Shown in pieces: positions 1 to 7,600 of a stretch of DNA of 52,313 nucleotides; the stretch's first letter is position 1; every line of letters starts with the position of its first letter. Under the pieces are notes generated by a model. The model saw only the letters and a list, made by a program, of their open reading frames with translations, did no database searches and was not told the origin of the DNA. Made by a program: the position numbers and the translations under genes. The DNA is from Betaproteobacteria bacterium. Lineage in GTDB: Bacteria > Pseudomonadota > Gammaproteobacteria > Burkholderiales > UBA3065. The stretch spans positions 1 to 52,313 of the forward strand of contig RFMI01000046.1 of assembly GCA_009927815.1 (NCBI GenBank), read 5' to 3'.

Positions 1-452
1 GAGGTCAAGGTCGGCGAGACAGTGGTCAAGTCTTACGACGGCAAGGCGGAGAACGCCAAGGCCGAGGCCGACCGCTTCAAGGCGAGATGAGCGCGGCGCT
101 CAAGGCCGCGGGTTATCCGGAGAAGGCCGACCCGGCGACGATGAACAAGCCGCTGATCATTGCCATCCTGTTCATCATGGTGGTGTACGTGACCATCGTC
201 TATGGGCCGATCGCGGCGCTGCTGGTCGAGCTGTTCCCGGCACGCATCCGCTACACCTCGATGAGCCTGCCGTATCACATTGGCAACGGCTGGTTCGGCG
301 GATTCCTGCCAGCCACCAGCTTCGCCATCGTCGCCGCTACCGGCAATATCTACAACGGTCTGTGGTACCCCATTGTCGTCGCGGTGATGACCTTCGTTAT
401 CGGGCTGCTACTGGTCAAAGACACCCGCGACGGCGGGGCTTACCACAGCTGA
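1..452 (+). CDS. MFS transporter, 3' part, frameshifted
   Basis: This is the C-terminal part of a major facilitator superfamily permease; the 5' end lies outside the window. Bases 87-452 encode the last transmembrane helices, with the segment VELFPARIRYTSMSLPYH typical of metabolite/proton symporters of the proline/betaine-like group, followed by a final helix and DTRDGGAYHS. Bases 1-90 encode in another frame a charged Lys/Glu/Ala-rich stretch ending RFKAR and a TGA. If one G is restored in AAGGC at 80-83, the reading becomes FKGEMSAALKAAG and both parts join into one protein with a charged loop before the last helices. The ATG at 87 is therefore probably internal. The gene converges on spoT with a 14-base gap. 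The substrate cannot be told from this fragment. A true pseudogene is possible, but a sequencing indel is likelier. Confidence 0.75.
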   Translation, partial: GQGRRDSGQVLRRQGGERQGRGRPLQGEMSAALKAAGYPEKADPATMNKPLIIAILFIMVVYVTIVYGPIAALLVELFPARIRYTSMSLPYHIGNGWFGGFLPATSFAIVAATGNIYNGLWYPIVVAVMTFVIGLLLVKDTRDGGAYHS

Positions 453-466
453 CCGCAAGCAGCGGC

Positions 467-2653
467 TCAGGCCTGCGAGTTGCGCGCGCGGGCCAGCCGC
501 ACCACTTCGGGCAACTTGCGCAAGTTGCGCAGGACGCTGGCCAACTGCACGCGATTGGCCACTTCGATGGTGAACAGCACCGTGGTGTAGGCGCTGCCGG
601 TGTCGGCTTCGTCCACTGAAACGCCACTGATATTGGTCTCGGCCTCGGCGATCGCCCGCGCCAGCGTCGCCAGCACCCCCGGCTTGTGCGCGGCTGTCAC
701 CCTGACGGTGACAGTGAACAGCCCGGCCATCTGCGCATCCCACTCGACATCGACCCAACGTGAAGCGTCGGTTCGACGGCGTTTGCGCCGCACTGCCGCG
801 CAGTCATGCGTGTGCACCACCAGGCCGCGACCGCGGTCGATCAAACCGATGATCGGATCGCCTGGCACCGGCTGACAGCAGCTCGCGTATTCGATGGCGC
901 CGCCTTCGCGGTCGTGAACGGTGATGGCGCCCAAGTTCGTCAGCGCGCCAGCAGCTTCGTCGATGCGCAACAACTGCCGCGCCACTTCCAGCGCCTGGCG
1001 CTTGCCTGTACCGATCTCCACCAGCAACTCGTCGCGGCCGCCCAAGTTAAGTTGATGGGCGATGTGCTGCCATTGGCGCGCGCTGATCTCGCCAACATGG
1101 TGATGAAAGGCGTGCAGTGCCTGGTCGAGCAAGCGCTCGCCGAGATCGACCGATTCCTCGAACTTGAGCGTGCGCAAAAAATGACGGATGTGCTGGCGGG
1201 CCTTGCCGCTCACCACAAAGCTCAGCCATCGCGGATTGGGACTGGCCGTGGCGGCGGTGACGATCTCGACACGGTCGCCGTTCTTGAGCTCGGTGCGCAG
1301 CGGCGCGAGTTCGTCATTGATGCGTGCGGCGATGCAACGATCGCCGATGTCGCTGTGCACCGCGTAGGCAAAATCGACGGCAGTGGCGCCGCGCGGCAGG
1401 GCCAAAATGCGACCCTTCGGCGTAAATACGTAGACCTCGCCGGGGAACAGATCGACCTTCAGCTGCTCGAGGAATTCGCCAGCGTCCGGGCTATCGATCT
1501 GCGTTTCCAGCAGATTCTGCAACCAGCGGGTCGTCGACAGCTGAATGTCGGACAGCGCTGACTCGGGTTTGCGGTAGAGCCAGTGCGAAGCCACACCGGT
1601 CTCGGCGAAGCGGTGCATCTCTTGCGTGCGGATCTGGATCTCGACTGGATTGCCAAAGGGCCCGAACAGCGTCGTGTGCAGCGACTGGTAGCCATTGGCC
1701 TTGGGAATGGCGATGTAATCCTTGAACTTGCCGTGGATCGGTTTGTAGAGCGAGTGCAGGGCGCCGAGCGCCAGATAGCACGTCGGCGCATCACGGACCA
1801 CCACACGCAGACCGTAGATGTCCATGACCTGACTGAACGACACGTGCTTGTCGGCCATCTTGCGGTAGATGCTGTAGAGCGTCTTTTCGCGACCACTAAC
1901 CTCGGCCTCGACACCGTAGTCGGCGAGTCGCCCACCCACCGCGTCCGACAGGCGCTGCAGGGCCTCGCGGCGGCGCCCGCGCATCTTGTGCAGCTCGGCG
2001 TCGAGCACGCGGTAACGATCGGGGTAGAGGTGGCGAAACGAGAGGTCCTCGAGTTCGTCGACCAAAGTCGCCAAGCCCAAACGGCGCGCGATTGGTGCGT
2101 AGATGTCGAGCGTCTCGGCCGACACCCGGCGAGCCTTTTCCGGCTTCACTGCGCCGAGCGTACGCATATTGTGCAGGCGGTCAGCCAGCTTGATCAGGAT
2201 GACGCGGACATCGCGCGACATCGCCAGCAACATCTTGCGGAAGTTCTCAGCTTGCGCCTGCTCGCGCGAAGCAAAGTGAATCTTGTCGAGCTTGGAGACG
2301 CCCTCGACCAGATCGGCGACCTTGTCGCCGAAGCGCGCGGCCAATTCGGCGCTGCTGATGCCAGTGTCTTCAACGACGTCGTGTAGCAGTGCCGCTGACA
2401 GCGCGTGGGCGTCAAGGTGCCAGCGTGTCAGCAGTTCGGCAACCGCGATCGGATGAGTGATGTAGGGCTCGCCGCTGGCACGGTATTGGCCAGCGTGCGC
2501 GGCTTCGGCGCACTGGTAGGCGCTGCGCAGCAAACCCTGGTCTGCGGGCTTGAGATACGCCGCCGAGCTGCTGGCGAACGATTCGAACACCGCCAAGGGA
2601 TCGATTCCGGACGATTCCCCGTCGCGGCGTTCGGCTTTGGCGAAGGCAGTCAT
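467..2653 (-). CDS. spoT: Bifunctional (p)ppGpp synthetase/hydrolase SpoT
   Basis: This enzyme makes and degrades (p)ppGpp, the stringent-response alarmone. The 728-residue length is normal for the RelA/SpoT family. An N-terminal HD hydrolase domain carries HDVVEDT at 91-97, so hydrolysis should be intact. The synthetase domain shows REKTLYSIYRKM, DIYGLRVVVRD and NGYQSLHTTLFGPFG. A TGS domain (VYVFTPKGRILALPRGATAV) and a C-terminal ACT domain follow. The intact HD motif argues for SpoT rather than monofunctional RelA. It starts at ATG 2653, 24 bases after rpoZ, as the last gene of gmk-rpoZ-spoT, a common proteobacterial order. It is convergent with the MFS gene. Confidence 0.96.
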   Translation of the reverse strand: MTAFAKAERRDGESSGIDPLAVFESFASSSAAYLKPADQGLLRSAYQCAEAAHAGQYRASGEPYITHPIAVAELLTRWHLDAHALSAALLHDVVEDTGISSAELAARFGDKVADLVEGVSKLDKIHFASREQAQAENFRKMLLAMSRDVRVILIKLADRLHNMRTLGAVKPEKARRVSAETLDIYAPIARRLGLATLVDELEDLSFRHLYPDRYRVLDAELHKMRGRRREALQRLSDAVGGRLADYGVEAEVSGREKTLYSIYRKMADKHVSFSQVMDIYGLRVVVRDAPTCYLALGALHSLYKPIHGKFKDYIAIPKANGYQSLHTTLFGPFGNPVEIQIRTQEMHRFAETGVASHWLYRKPESALSDIQLSTTRWLQNLLETQIDSPDAGEFLEQLKVDLFPGEVYVFTPKGRILALPRGATAVDFAYAVHSDIGDRCIAARINDELAPLRTELKNGDRVEIVTAATASPNPRWLSFVVSGKARQHIRHFLRTLKFEESVDLGERLLDQALHAFHHHVGEISARQWQHIAHQLNLGGRDELLVEIGTGKRQALEVARQLLRIDEAAGALTNLGAITVHDREGGAIEYASCCQPVPGDPIIGLIDRGRGLVVHTHDCAAVRRKRRRTDASRWVDVEWDAQMAGLFTVTVRVTAAHKPGVLATLARAIAEAETNISGVSVDEADTGSAYTTVLFTIEVANRVQLASVLRNLRKLPEVVRLARARNSQA

Positions 2654-2677
2654 ACGCTGCAGCCGCCAGAGCGGGGC

Positions 2678-2881
2678 TTAGAGCCCGCGGTTGAGCAACT
2701 CGCGCCCGACCAGGCCGGAGGCGACTTCGCGCAGCGCGATCACGGTGACCTTGTCGCGACTGGCCGGCAGCTGGGTCTCGGCGCCATTGGCGAGCTGACG
2801 CGCGCGTTGAGTGGCCACCAGCGTGAGTTCGAAGCGGTTCGGGATCATGGGCAGACAATCGTCAACGGTGATACGGGCCAT
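2678..2881 (-). CDS. rpoZ: RNA polymerase omega subunit
   Basis: This 67-residue protein begins [20 protein letters not shown], the signature N-terminus of omega, which helps assemble the beta' subunit and contributes to ppGpp binding in proteobacteria. I chose ATG 2881 because it gives the canonical N-terminus and has a GGAG ribosome-binding site about 8 bases upstream. The open frame extends further upstream, but that part is gmk-side non-coding sequence with no family resemblance. The gene lies between gmk and spoT, so three nucleotide-metabolism and stringent-response functions are linked. It is slightly short at the C-terminus compared with E. coli omega, as in other Betaproteobacteria. 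Confidence 0.95.
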   Translation of the reverse strand: MARITVDDCLPMIPNRFELTLVATQRARQLANGAETQLPASRDKVTVIALREVASGLVGRELLNRGL

Positions 2882-2945
2882 GAGGCAACTCCAAGAGGTC
2901 AAGGTGATGCGCGGGATGCGCGGAAGTCGGCGCGACGTCCGAATG

Positions 2946-3563
2946 TCAGTCGAATTGGCGCAATAACGTGGCGTGACGGACACTTTGGCGCGTACGGCGC
3001 AAACGTGCCGCACGCACCACAGCGACCAGATCGCCAATGGCAACTTCCAAGTCACTGTTAATAATAACGTAATCATAGTCGTTGCAGTGGGCGATCTCTG
3101 CCCTTGCGGCGGCAAGCCTGCGCGCGATCACGGCATCGCTGTCGGTCTGGCGCGCTCGCAGCCGCGACTCGAGCACCGCCAGCGACGGCGGCAGGATAAA
3201 CACCCCAAGCGCATCCGGCATGAGCGCACGCACCTGCGCCGCGCCTTGGGTGTCGATGTCGAGGATCACGTCGCGGTCGGCGGTCAGTTGTGCCTCGATC
3301 CAGCCGCGCGGCGTGCCGTAGAAGTGGCCATGCACCTCGGCGTATTCGAGGAGGTCGCCGGCAGCGATGCGCTGACGGAAATCCGCCTCGCCAAGGAAGT
3401 GGTAGTCGACGCCATCACGCTCGCCGGGACGCGGAGCACGGGTGGTGCATGAGACCGAATACACCACCTGCGGGTCGCGGGCGAGCAGCGCTTGCACCAG
3501 CGTGGTCTTGCCGGCCCCCGAAGGCGCCGAGATGATCAGGAGATTGCCGCTAAAGCCGCTCAT
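2946..3563 (-). CDS. gmk: Guanylate kinase
   Basis: Guanylate kinase phosphorylates GMP to GDP with ATP in the cytoplasm. The 205-residue protein has the P-loop [15 protein letters not shown] near residue 11, the GMP-binding region [20 protein letters not shown] and the [12 protein letters not shown] segment, all diagnostic. It starts at ATG 3563, preceded by AAGGTGG. The spacing to the upstream ABC ATPase is 9 bases, so the two may be co-transcribed. In most Betaproteobacteria gmk follows a yicC-type gene; here an mla-linked ATPase precedes it, which suggests a rearrangement point just upstream. Confidence 0.96.
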   Translation of the reverse strand: MSGFSGNLLIISAPSGAGKTTLVQALLARDPQVVYSVSCTTRAPRPGERDGVDYHFLGEADFRQRIAAGDLLEYAEVHGHFYGTPRGWIEAQLTADRDVILDIDTQGAAQVRALMPDALGVFILPPSLAVLESRLRARQTDSDAVIARRLAAARAEIAHCNDYDYVIINSDLEVAIGDLVAVVRAARLRRTRQSVRHATLLRQFD

Positions 3564-3572
3564 GGCGCCACC

Positions 3573-4475
3573 TTACGCGCTCTCGGTCAGGTGCAGGAAC
3601 ACCTGCTCGAGGTCGGCACGACGCAGTTCAAGGTCTTCGAGCCCGGCGCCGGATTGGCGGACCGCCGCCAACAGCGGTTCGAGCGCGCCGATATCCGCCA
3701 GATCGGCCAGCCAGCCGCCGTCGGCCGACGTGAAGCGCGATGCGAGGCCGGCTGGCAGGCGGTCAGCGTCACTCAGGCGCAACCAGACCTGACGCTGCGC
3801 ATAGCGCGCCAGCAACTGCTGGGTGGGTGCCAGCGCAGCCAAGCTGCCCTGCTTGAGCATGGCGACGCGGCCACACAACTCTTCGGCCTCTTCGAGATAG
3901 TGGGTGGTGAGGACGATGGTGTGGCCTTCGGCATTCAGGCCCCGCATCAGCGCCCACAAACCTTGGCGCAAGGCCACGTCCACCCCGGCGGTGGGCTCGT
4001 CCAACACAATCACCGGCGGCCGGTGCACCAGCGCCTGCCCGACCAGCACCCGCCGCTTCATGCCGCCGGAGAGGCGCCGCATATTGGTGTCAGCCTTGTC
4101 GGTGAGCTCCAAGGCCGCCAGCAGCTCGTCGATCCAATCGTCGTTGCGCAACAGGCCGAAGTAACCCGACTGGATGCGCAAGGTCTCGCGAACCGTGAAG
4201 AAGGGGTCGAACACCAACTCTTGCGGCACCACACCCAGTTGGCGTCTGGCTTCGGGGCCATCGCCGACCACGTCCACGCCCATCACCCGCACGCTGCCCG
4301 CGGTCGGACGCACCAAACCGGCAAGGATGCTGATTAGGGTGGTCTTACCCGCGCCGTTGGGGCCGAGCAGGGCGAAGAACTCGCCCGGTGCAACCGTCAG
4401 ATCGACGCCATCGAGCGCGCGCAGCGAACCGTAGGTTTTGACCAGCCCGCGGATGTCGATCGCCGGCGTGGTCAC
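3573..4475 (-). CDS. ABC transporter ATP-binding protein, orphan, mla-linked
   Basis: A 300-residue ABC-2-type ATPase with Walker A GPNGAGKTT, signature LSGGMKRR, Walker B VIVLDEPTAG and the H-loop TTHYLEEAEE. A C-terminal extension of about 80 residues is typical of DrrA/YadG-like ATPases. It starts at GTG 4475 in a GTGA overlap with the mlaB stop, so it is translationally coupled to the mla operon. In related bacteria such an ATPase is followed by an ABC-2 permease; here gmk follows directly and no permease lies in the window. It could serve a permease elsewhere or be a remnant. Substrate unknown. Confidence 0.88.
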   Translation of the reverse strand: MTTPAIDIRGLVKTYGSLRALDGVDLTVAPGEFFALLGPNGAGKTTLISILAGLVRPTAGSVRVMGVDVVGDGPEARRQLGVVPQELVFDPFFTVRETLRIQSGYFGLLRNDDWIDELLAALELTDKADTNMRRLSGGMKRRVLVGQALVHRPPVIVLDEPTAGVDVALRQGLWALMRGLNAEGHTIVLTTHYLEEAEELCGRVAMLKQGSLAALAPTQQLLARYAQRQVWLRLSDADRLPAGLASRFTSADGGWLADLADIGALEPLLAAVRQSGAGLEDLELRRADLEQVFLHLTESA

Positions 4476-4750
4476 GCGCCCGACCGGCTCAATAGCCCGC
4501 CGACCTCGTACAGCCCCACCAACCCGGTCAAGGCTTGGGGCAGCGGTGAAAACGTGATGTCAAAGCCGTTCTGCAAGGCGTAGCGACGGCTCGCCAACAG
4601 CGTCGCGACCGCCGACGAATCAACCACCTCGAGCCCGCTGACATCGATGTGCCGGCAGCCGGCATCCATCGCCGCCTTCGCCGCCCGCAGCACCGCCGCC
4701 GACTCGTCGACCGTCAGCGATCCGGTGATGGTCAGCGGCGTCACACTCAC
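4472..4750 (-). CDS. mlaB: STAS-domain protein MlaB
   Basis: A 92-residue STAS domain protein, the cytoplasmic subunit that binds the MlaF ATPase and is needed for assembly and activity of the MlaFEDB phospholipid transporter. The segment DVSGLEVVDSSAVATLLASR is the STAS core with the conserved DSSA loop. The start is GTG 4750, overlapping the mlaC stop in GTGA. The downstream ATPase overlaps its stop in the same way, so three genes appear translationally coupled. Confidence 0.88.
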   Translation of the reverse strand: MSVTPLTITGSLTVDESAAVLRAAKAAMDAGCRHIDVSGLEVVDSSAVATLLASRRYALQNGFDITFSPLPQALTGLVGLYEVGGLLSRSGA

Positions 4751-5367
4751 TTGCTGGACGCGGCCGAACCGTTGCGCTCAGCCAGCGACTTGATCAGCCC
4801 ATTGACGCCATCGCGCTGGACCACGTTGCCGAAATCGCTGCGGTAATTGGTGACCAAGCTCAGGTTCTCGATGGCGAGGTCGTAAACGCGCCAACCCTCG
4901 GGCTGCTTCTCGACAGCCATTTCGAACGCCAGCGGCTGCATGCCCGGGCGTTTGACCACGCCCTTGACCACAGCGCGCTTGTCGTTGGGCGCCAGGTTGA
5001 CCGGACGGAAGTCCATCTCCGAACCCTTGAGCGTCTCCAGCGAGGCCGAGTAGGTGCGCACCAGCAGGGTGCGGAACTCCTGCGTCAGCTTGGCCTGCTG
5101 CTCGGGCGTAGCGTCGCGCCAAGCGCGGCCGACCGCCAACCGGGTCATGGCCGGAAAGTCGAAGTAGGGCAGGATCTTCTCGTCGATGAAAGCCAGCGCC
5201 CGCGGCTTGTCCTTGGTTAGCGCCGGATCCTTCGCAAGCGCGGTAATGACGTCCTCGCTGGCGCGCTTGGCGATGACATTGGGCGGCAAATTGTCATCCA
5301 CCGCGTGCGCAGGGGCTCCGGCAAACAGGGCCAGACCGAGCACCAGCAAGAGTTTCCTAAACAGCAT
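4747..5367 (-). CDS. mlaC: Periplasmic phospholipid-binding protein MlaC
   Basis: MlaC (206 residues) ferries phospholipids across the periplasm between the outer-membrane MlaA complex and MlaFEDB. It opens with a cleavable signal peptide, MLFRKLLLVLGLALFAGAPAHA. The body matches the Ttg2D/MlaC family: RLAVGRAWRDATPEQQAKL, then EFRTLLVRTYSASLE, then a C-terminal GWRVYDLAIENLSLVTNYR. The start at ATG 5367 has a GGGAGA ribosome site. Many Betaproteobacteria have mlaA between mlaD and mlaC; here only 37 bases separate the two and mlaA is missing. Confidence 0.93.
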   Translation of the reverse strand: MLFRKLLLVLGLALFAGAPAHAVDDNLPPNVIAKRASEDVITALAKDPALTKDKPRALAFIDEKILPYFDFPAMTRLAVGRAWRDATPEQQAKLTQEFRTLLVRTYSASLETLKGSEMDFRPVNLAPNDKRAVVKGVVKRPGMQPLAFEMAVEKQPEGWRVYDLAIENLSLVTNYRSDFGNVVQRDGVNGLIKSLAERNGSAASSK

Positions 5368-5404
5368 CGTAAAGTCTCCCTAGGGATAAGGTTTTGTGAC
5401 GTAG

Positions 5405-5896
5405 CTACTTGGCCTCGGCCGCCTTGTCGGATGAACCACCTTCGGCCGCCTTGTTGTAGAGGAACTGGCTGATCAGCTTCTCCAGCACGATCGCCGACTG
5501 GGTGATCTGCAGCACCGACCCCTGTTTCAGGTTCTCGACGTCACCACCCGCGTCGAAACCGATGTACTGCTCGCCGAGCAGACCTGCGGTGAGGATCGCC
5601 GCCGAGGTGTCGGCCGGAAACTGGTAGCGCTTGTCGATCGCCAGTTCGGCGCGCGCCTTGTAGGTCTGACTGTTGAGCTGAATGTTGGCGACACGCCCCA
5701 CCACCACGCCCGCGCTCTTCACCGGCGCGCGGACCTTAAGCCCGCCGATGTTCTCGAAGTCGGCGTAGACGCTGTACGTATCCGACACATTGAAGGTGGC
5801 GCTGGCGTTGCCAACCCGCAGTGCGAGCAGCAGGATCGCGCCCAAGCCGGCCACCACGAAGATCCCGACCCACATATCCACAATAGTTCTGTTCAT
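5405..5896 (-). CDS. mlaD: MCE-domain protein MlaD
   Basis: MlaD is the inner-membrane-anchored, periplasmic MCE subunit whose hexamer forms the lipid channel of MlaFEDB. The 163-residue protein starts MNRTIVDMWVGIFVVAGLGA, one transmembrane helix followed by the MCE domain (YADFENIGGLKVRAPVKSAG, then GLLGEQYIGFDAGG). The C-terminus is a short polar tail rich in Ala, Lys and Glu. It starts at ATG 5896, 18 bases after mlaE, within the operon. Confidence 0.94.
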   Translation of the reverse strand: MNRTIVDMWVGIFVVAGLGAILLLALRVGNASATFNVSDTYSVYADFENIGGLKVRAPVKSAGVVVGRVANIQLNSQTYKARAELAIDKRYQFPADTSAAILTAGLLGEQYIGFDAGGDVENLKQGSVLQITQSAIVLEKLISQFLYNKAAEGGSSDKAAEAK

Positions 5897-5914
5897 AACT
5901 GTCTCGCTATGGGC

Positions 5915-6709
5915 CTATTGCCCGGTGAACATGAATGACGTCAACACGAAATCGAGCGCCAGAATGGCCAAAGCCGACGTAACCACGGTGCGGGTGGTGG
6001 CACCACTGACGCCCTCAGCGGTGGGTGGTGCGTCGTAGCCCTCAAAAGTCGCGATCGCCGCCACGGCAAAACCGAACACCGCGCTTTTAATGATGCCGTT
6101 CATCACGTCGTGACGGAAATCGACCGCAGCCTGCATCTGGCTCCAGAAGGCGCCGTCGTCAACGCCGATCAACACCACACCAATCAGGTAGCCGCCGAAC
6201 ACGCCGATCGCCGAGAACATCGCCGCCAGCAGAGGCATTGAGATAACCGCGCCCCAGAAATGCGGCCCGACCACCCGGGCGATCGGATCAACCGCCATCA
6301 CCTCCATCGCCGACAACTGCTCGGTCGCCTTCATCAGGCCGATCTCGGCGGTAATGGCGCTGCCAGCGCGGCTGGCAAACAGCAGGGCCGCCACCACCGG
6401 ACCCAGTTCGCGAACCAACGAGAGCGCCACCAAAGTCCCCAGTGCCTCGGCCGACCCATAGCGCACCAGCGTCTCATAGCCTTGCAAGCCCAGCACCATG
6501 CCCACGAACAGACCCGACACCAGAATGATGATCAGCGACTGCACACCACTGAAGTAGACCTTGCGAACCACGAGGCTGAAACGACCGAAACTGAGCCCCG
6601 AGCGCAGCAGCACCAGCGCCAGAAAGCGGCTGGCGTAGCCCAGACGCCAAGTACCCTCGACCACCGAGCGGCCAATGTGCGAGAAGCCCGAGGCCAATGC
6701 TTTAAGCAC
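5915..6709 (-). CDS. mlaE: Lipid asymmetry ABC permease MlaE
   Basis: MlaE is the membrane permease of the Mla phospholipid transporter. With the chosen start it has 264 residues, the family norm. Conserved features are [23 protein letters not shown], the cytoplasmic helix [19 protein letters not shown] and [14 protein letters not shown]. The frame is open upstream, but that region is coding for mlaF in another frame. GTG 6709 gives the family-like N-terminus [15 protein letters not shown] and overlaps mlaF by 8 bases, so coupled translation is likely. No in-frame ATG lies near the expected N-terminus. Confidence 0.92.
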   Translation of the reverse strand: MLKALASGFSHIGRSVVEGTWRLGYASRFLALVLLRSGLSFGRFSLVVRKVYFSGVQSLIIILVSGLFVGMVLGLQGYETLVRYGSAEALGTLVALSLVRELGPVVAALLFASRAGSAITAEIGLMKATEQLSAMEVMAVDPIARVVGPHFWGAVISMPLLAAMFSAIGVFGGYLIGVVLIGVDDGAFWSQMQAAVDFRHDVMNGIIKSAVFGFAVAAIATFEGYDAPPTAEGVSGATTRTVVTSALAILALDFVLTSFMFTGQ

Positions 6710-7514
6710 GCGCGCCCCCCAGACCAAAATCGGCGTCCATTGATCCGCCGGGGAAGTGGAAGCGCATCGGGCCGTCTTCCTCGCCGTAAATGAACTGGTG
6801 GACAAAGGCGTCGCGGGTGTCGCGCACCTCGGCCGGTGTGCCATGCGCGGCGATGCGGCCGTCGGCAATGAAATAGACCTCGTCGACGATCTTCAGCGAC
6901 TCGGCGACATCGTGGGTAACCACCACCGAGGTCATGCCCAGGGTATCGGTGAGGCGGCGGATCAGGTTGCCGGTGACGGTGAGCGAGATGGGGTCGAGGC
7001 CGGTGAAGGGCTCGTCGAACAACACCAGCGCCGGGTCGAGCGCGATCGAGCGTGCCAACGCCACGCGACGCGCCATGCCGCCGGACAACTGGTGCGGCAT
7101 CAAGGCGTGCGCGCCGCGCAAACCGACCGAGTGCAGCTTGAGCAGCACCAGGTCGCGAATCAGCTCCTCGGGCAAGTCGGTGTGCTCGCGCAGCGGGAAG
7201 GCGACGTTGTCGAACACCGACAGGTCGGTGAACAGCGCACCAAACTGAAACAGCACGCCGAGCTTGCGGCGATGCCGCGCTAGGCCATCGGTGTCCATCA
7301 GGTGCACCGCCTCGCCATTGACCACGACCTCGCCCGAGCTCGGCCGCAGGGTGCCGCTGATGAGCTTGAGCAAAGTGGTCTTGCCGCAGCCCGAGCCGCC
7401 CATAATGGCCACCACCTGACCCCGCTTCATGGTCATGCTGATACCAGTCAGGATCTGGCGGGCGCCATACGCGAACTCGAGGTTGCGAATGTCGACCAGC
7501 GTGTCAGCCGCCAT
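6702..7514 (-). CDS. mlaF: Phospholipid ABC transporter ATPase MlaF
   Basis: MlaF is the ATPase of MlaFEDB. The 270-residue protein shows Walker [10 protein letters not shown] at 39-47, the signature [19 protein letters not shown], Walker [14 protein letters not shown] and the switch His in [10 protein letters not shown]. It is the first gene of the mlaF-E-D-C-B-ATPase operon on the minus strand, starting at ATG 7514 with a GGAG site. In the 86-base leader a TAGAAT hexamer (7554-7549) could be a -10 box, but no good -35 was found. The C-terminal tail is Gly/Ala-rich as in other Betaproteobacteria. Confidence 0.94.
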   Translation of the reverse strand: MAADTLVDIRNLEFAYGARQILTGISMTMKRGQVVAIMGGSGCGKTTLLKLISGTLRPSSGEVVVNGEAVHLMDTDGLARHRRKLGVLFQFGALFTDLSVFDNVAFPLREHTDLPEELIRDLVLLKLHSVGLRGAHALMPHQLSGGMARRVALARSIALDPALVLFDEPFTGLDPISLTVTGNLIRRLTDTLGMTSVVVTHDVAESLKIVDEVYFIADGRIAAHGTPAEVRDTRDAFVHQFIYGEEDGPMRFHFPGGSMDADFGLGGARA

Positions 7515-7600
7515 TGGCGGATCTCCGGCAAGTCACGAACAAGGGCGGATTCTAGCAGCAGCGAGCTTACGAACCGCTTGCACGGCAGGCCGACGCCCCC

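Noticed and set aside
2882-3115. A 78-residue N-terminal extension of RpoZ
   Set aside because: The [10 protein letters not shown] start has a ribosome site and matches omega; the extension overlaps gmk and the intergenic region.
6710-6868. A longer N-terminus for MlaE
   Set aside because: It lies inside mlaF coding sequence in another frame; GTG 6709 gives the family length.
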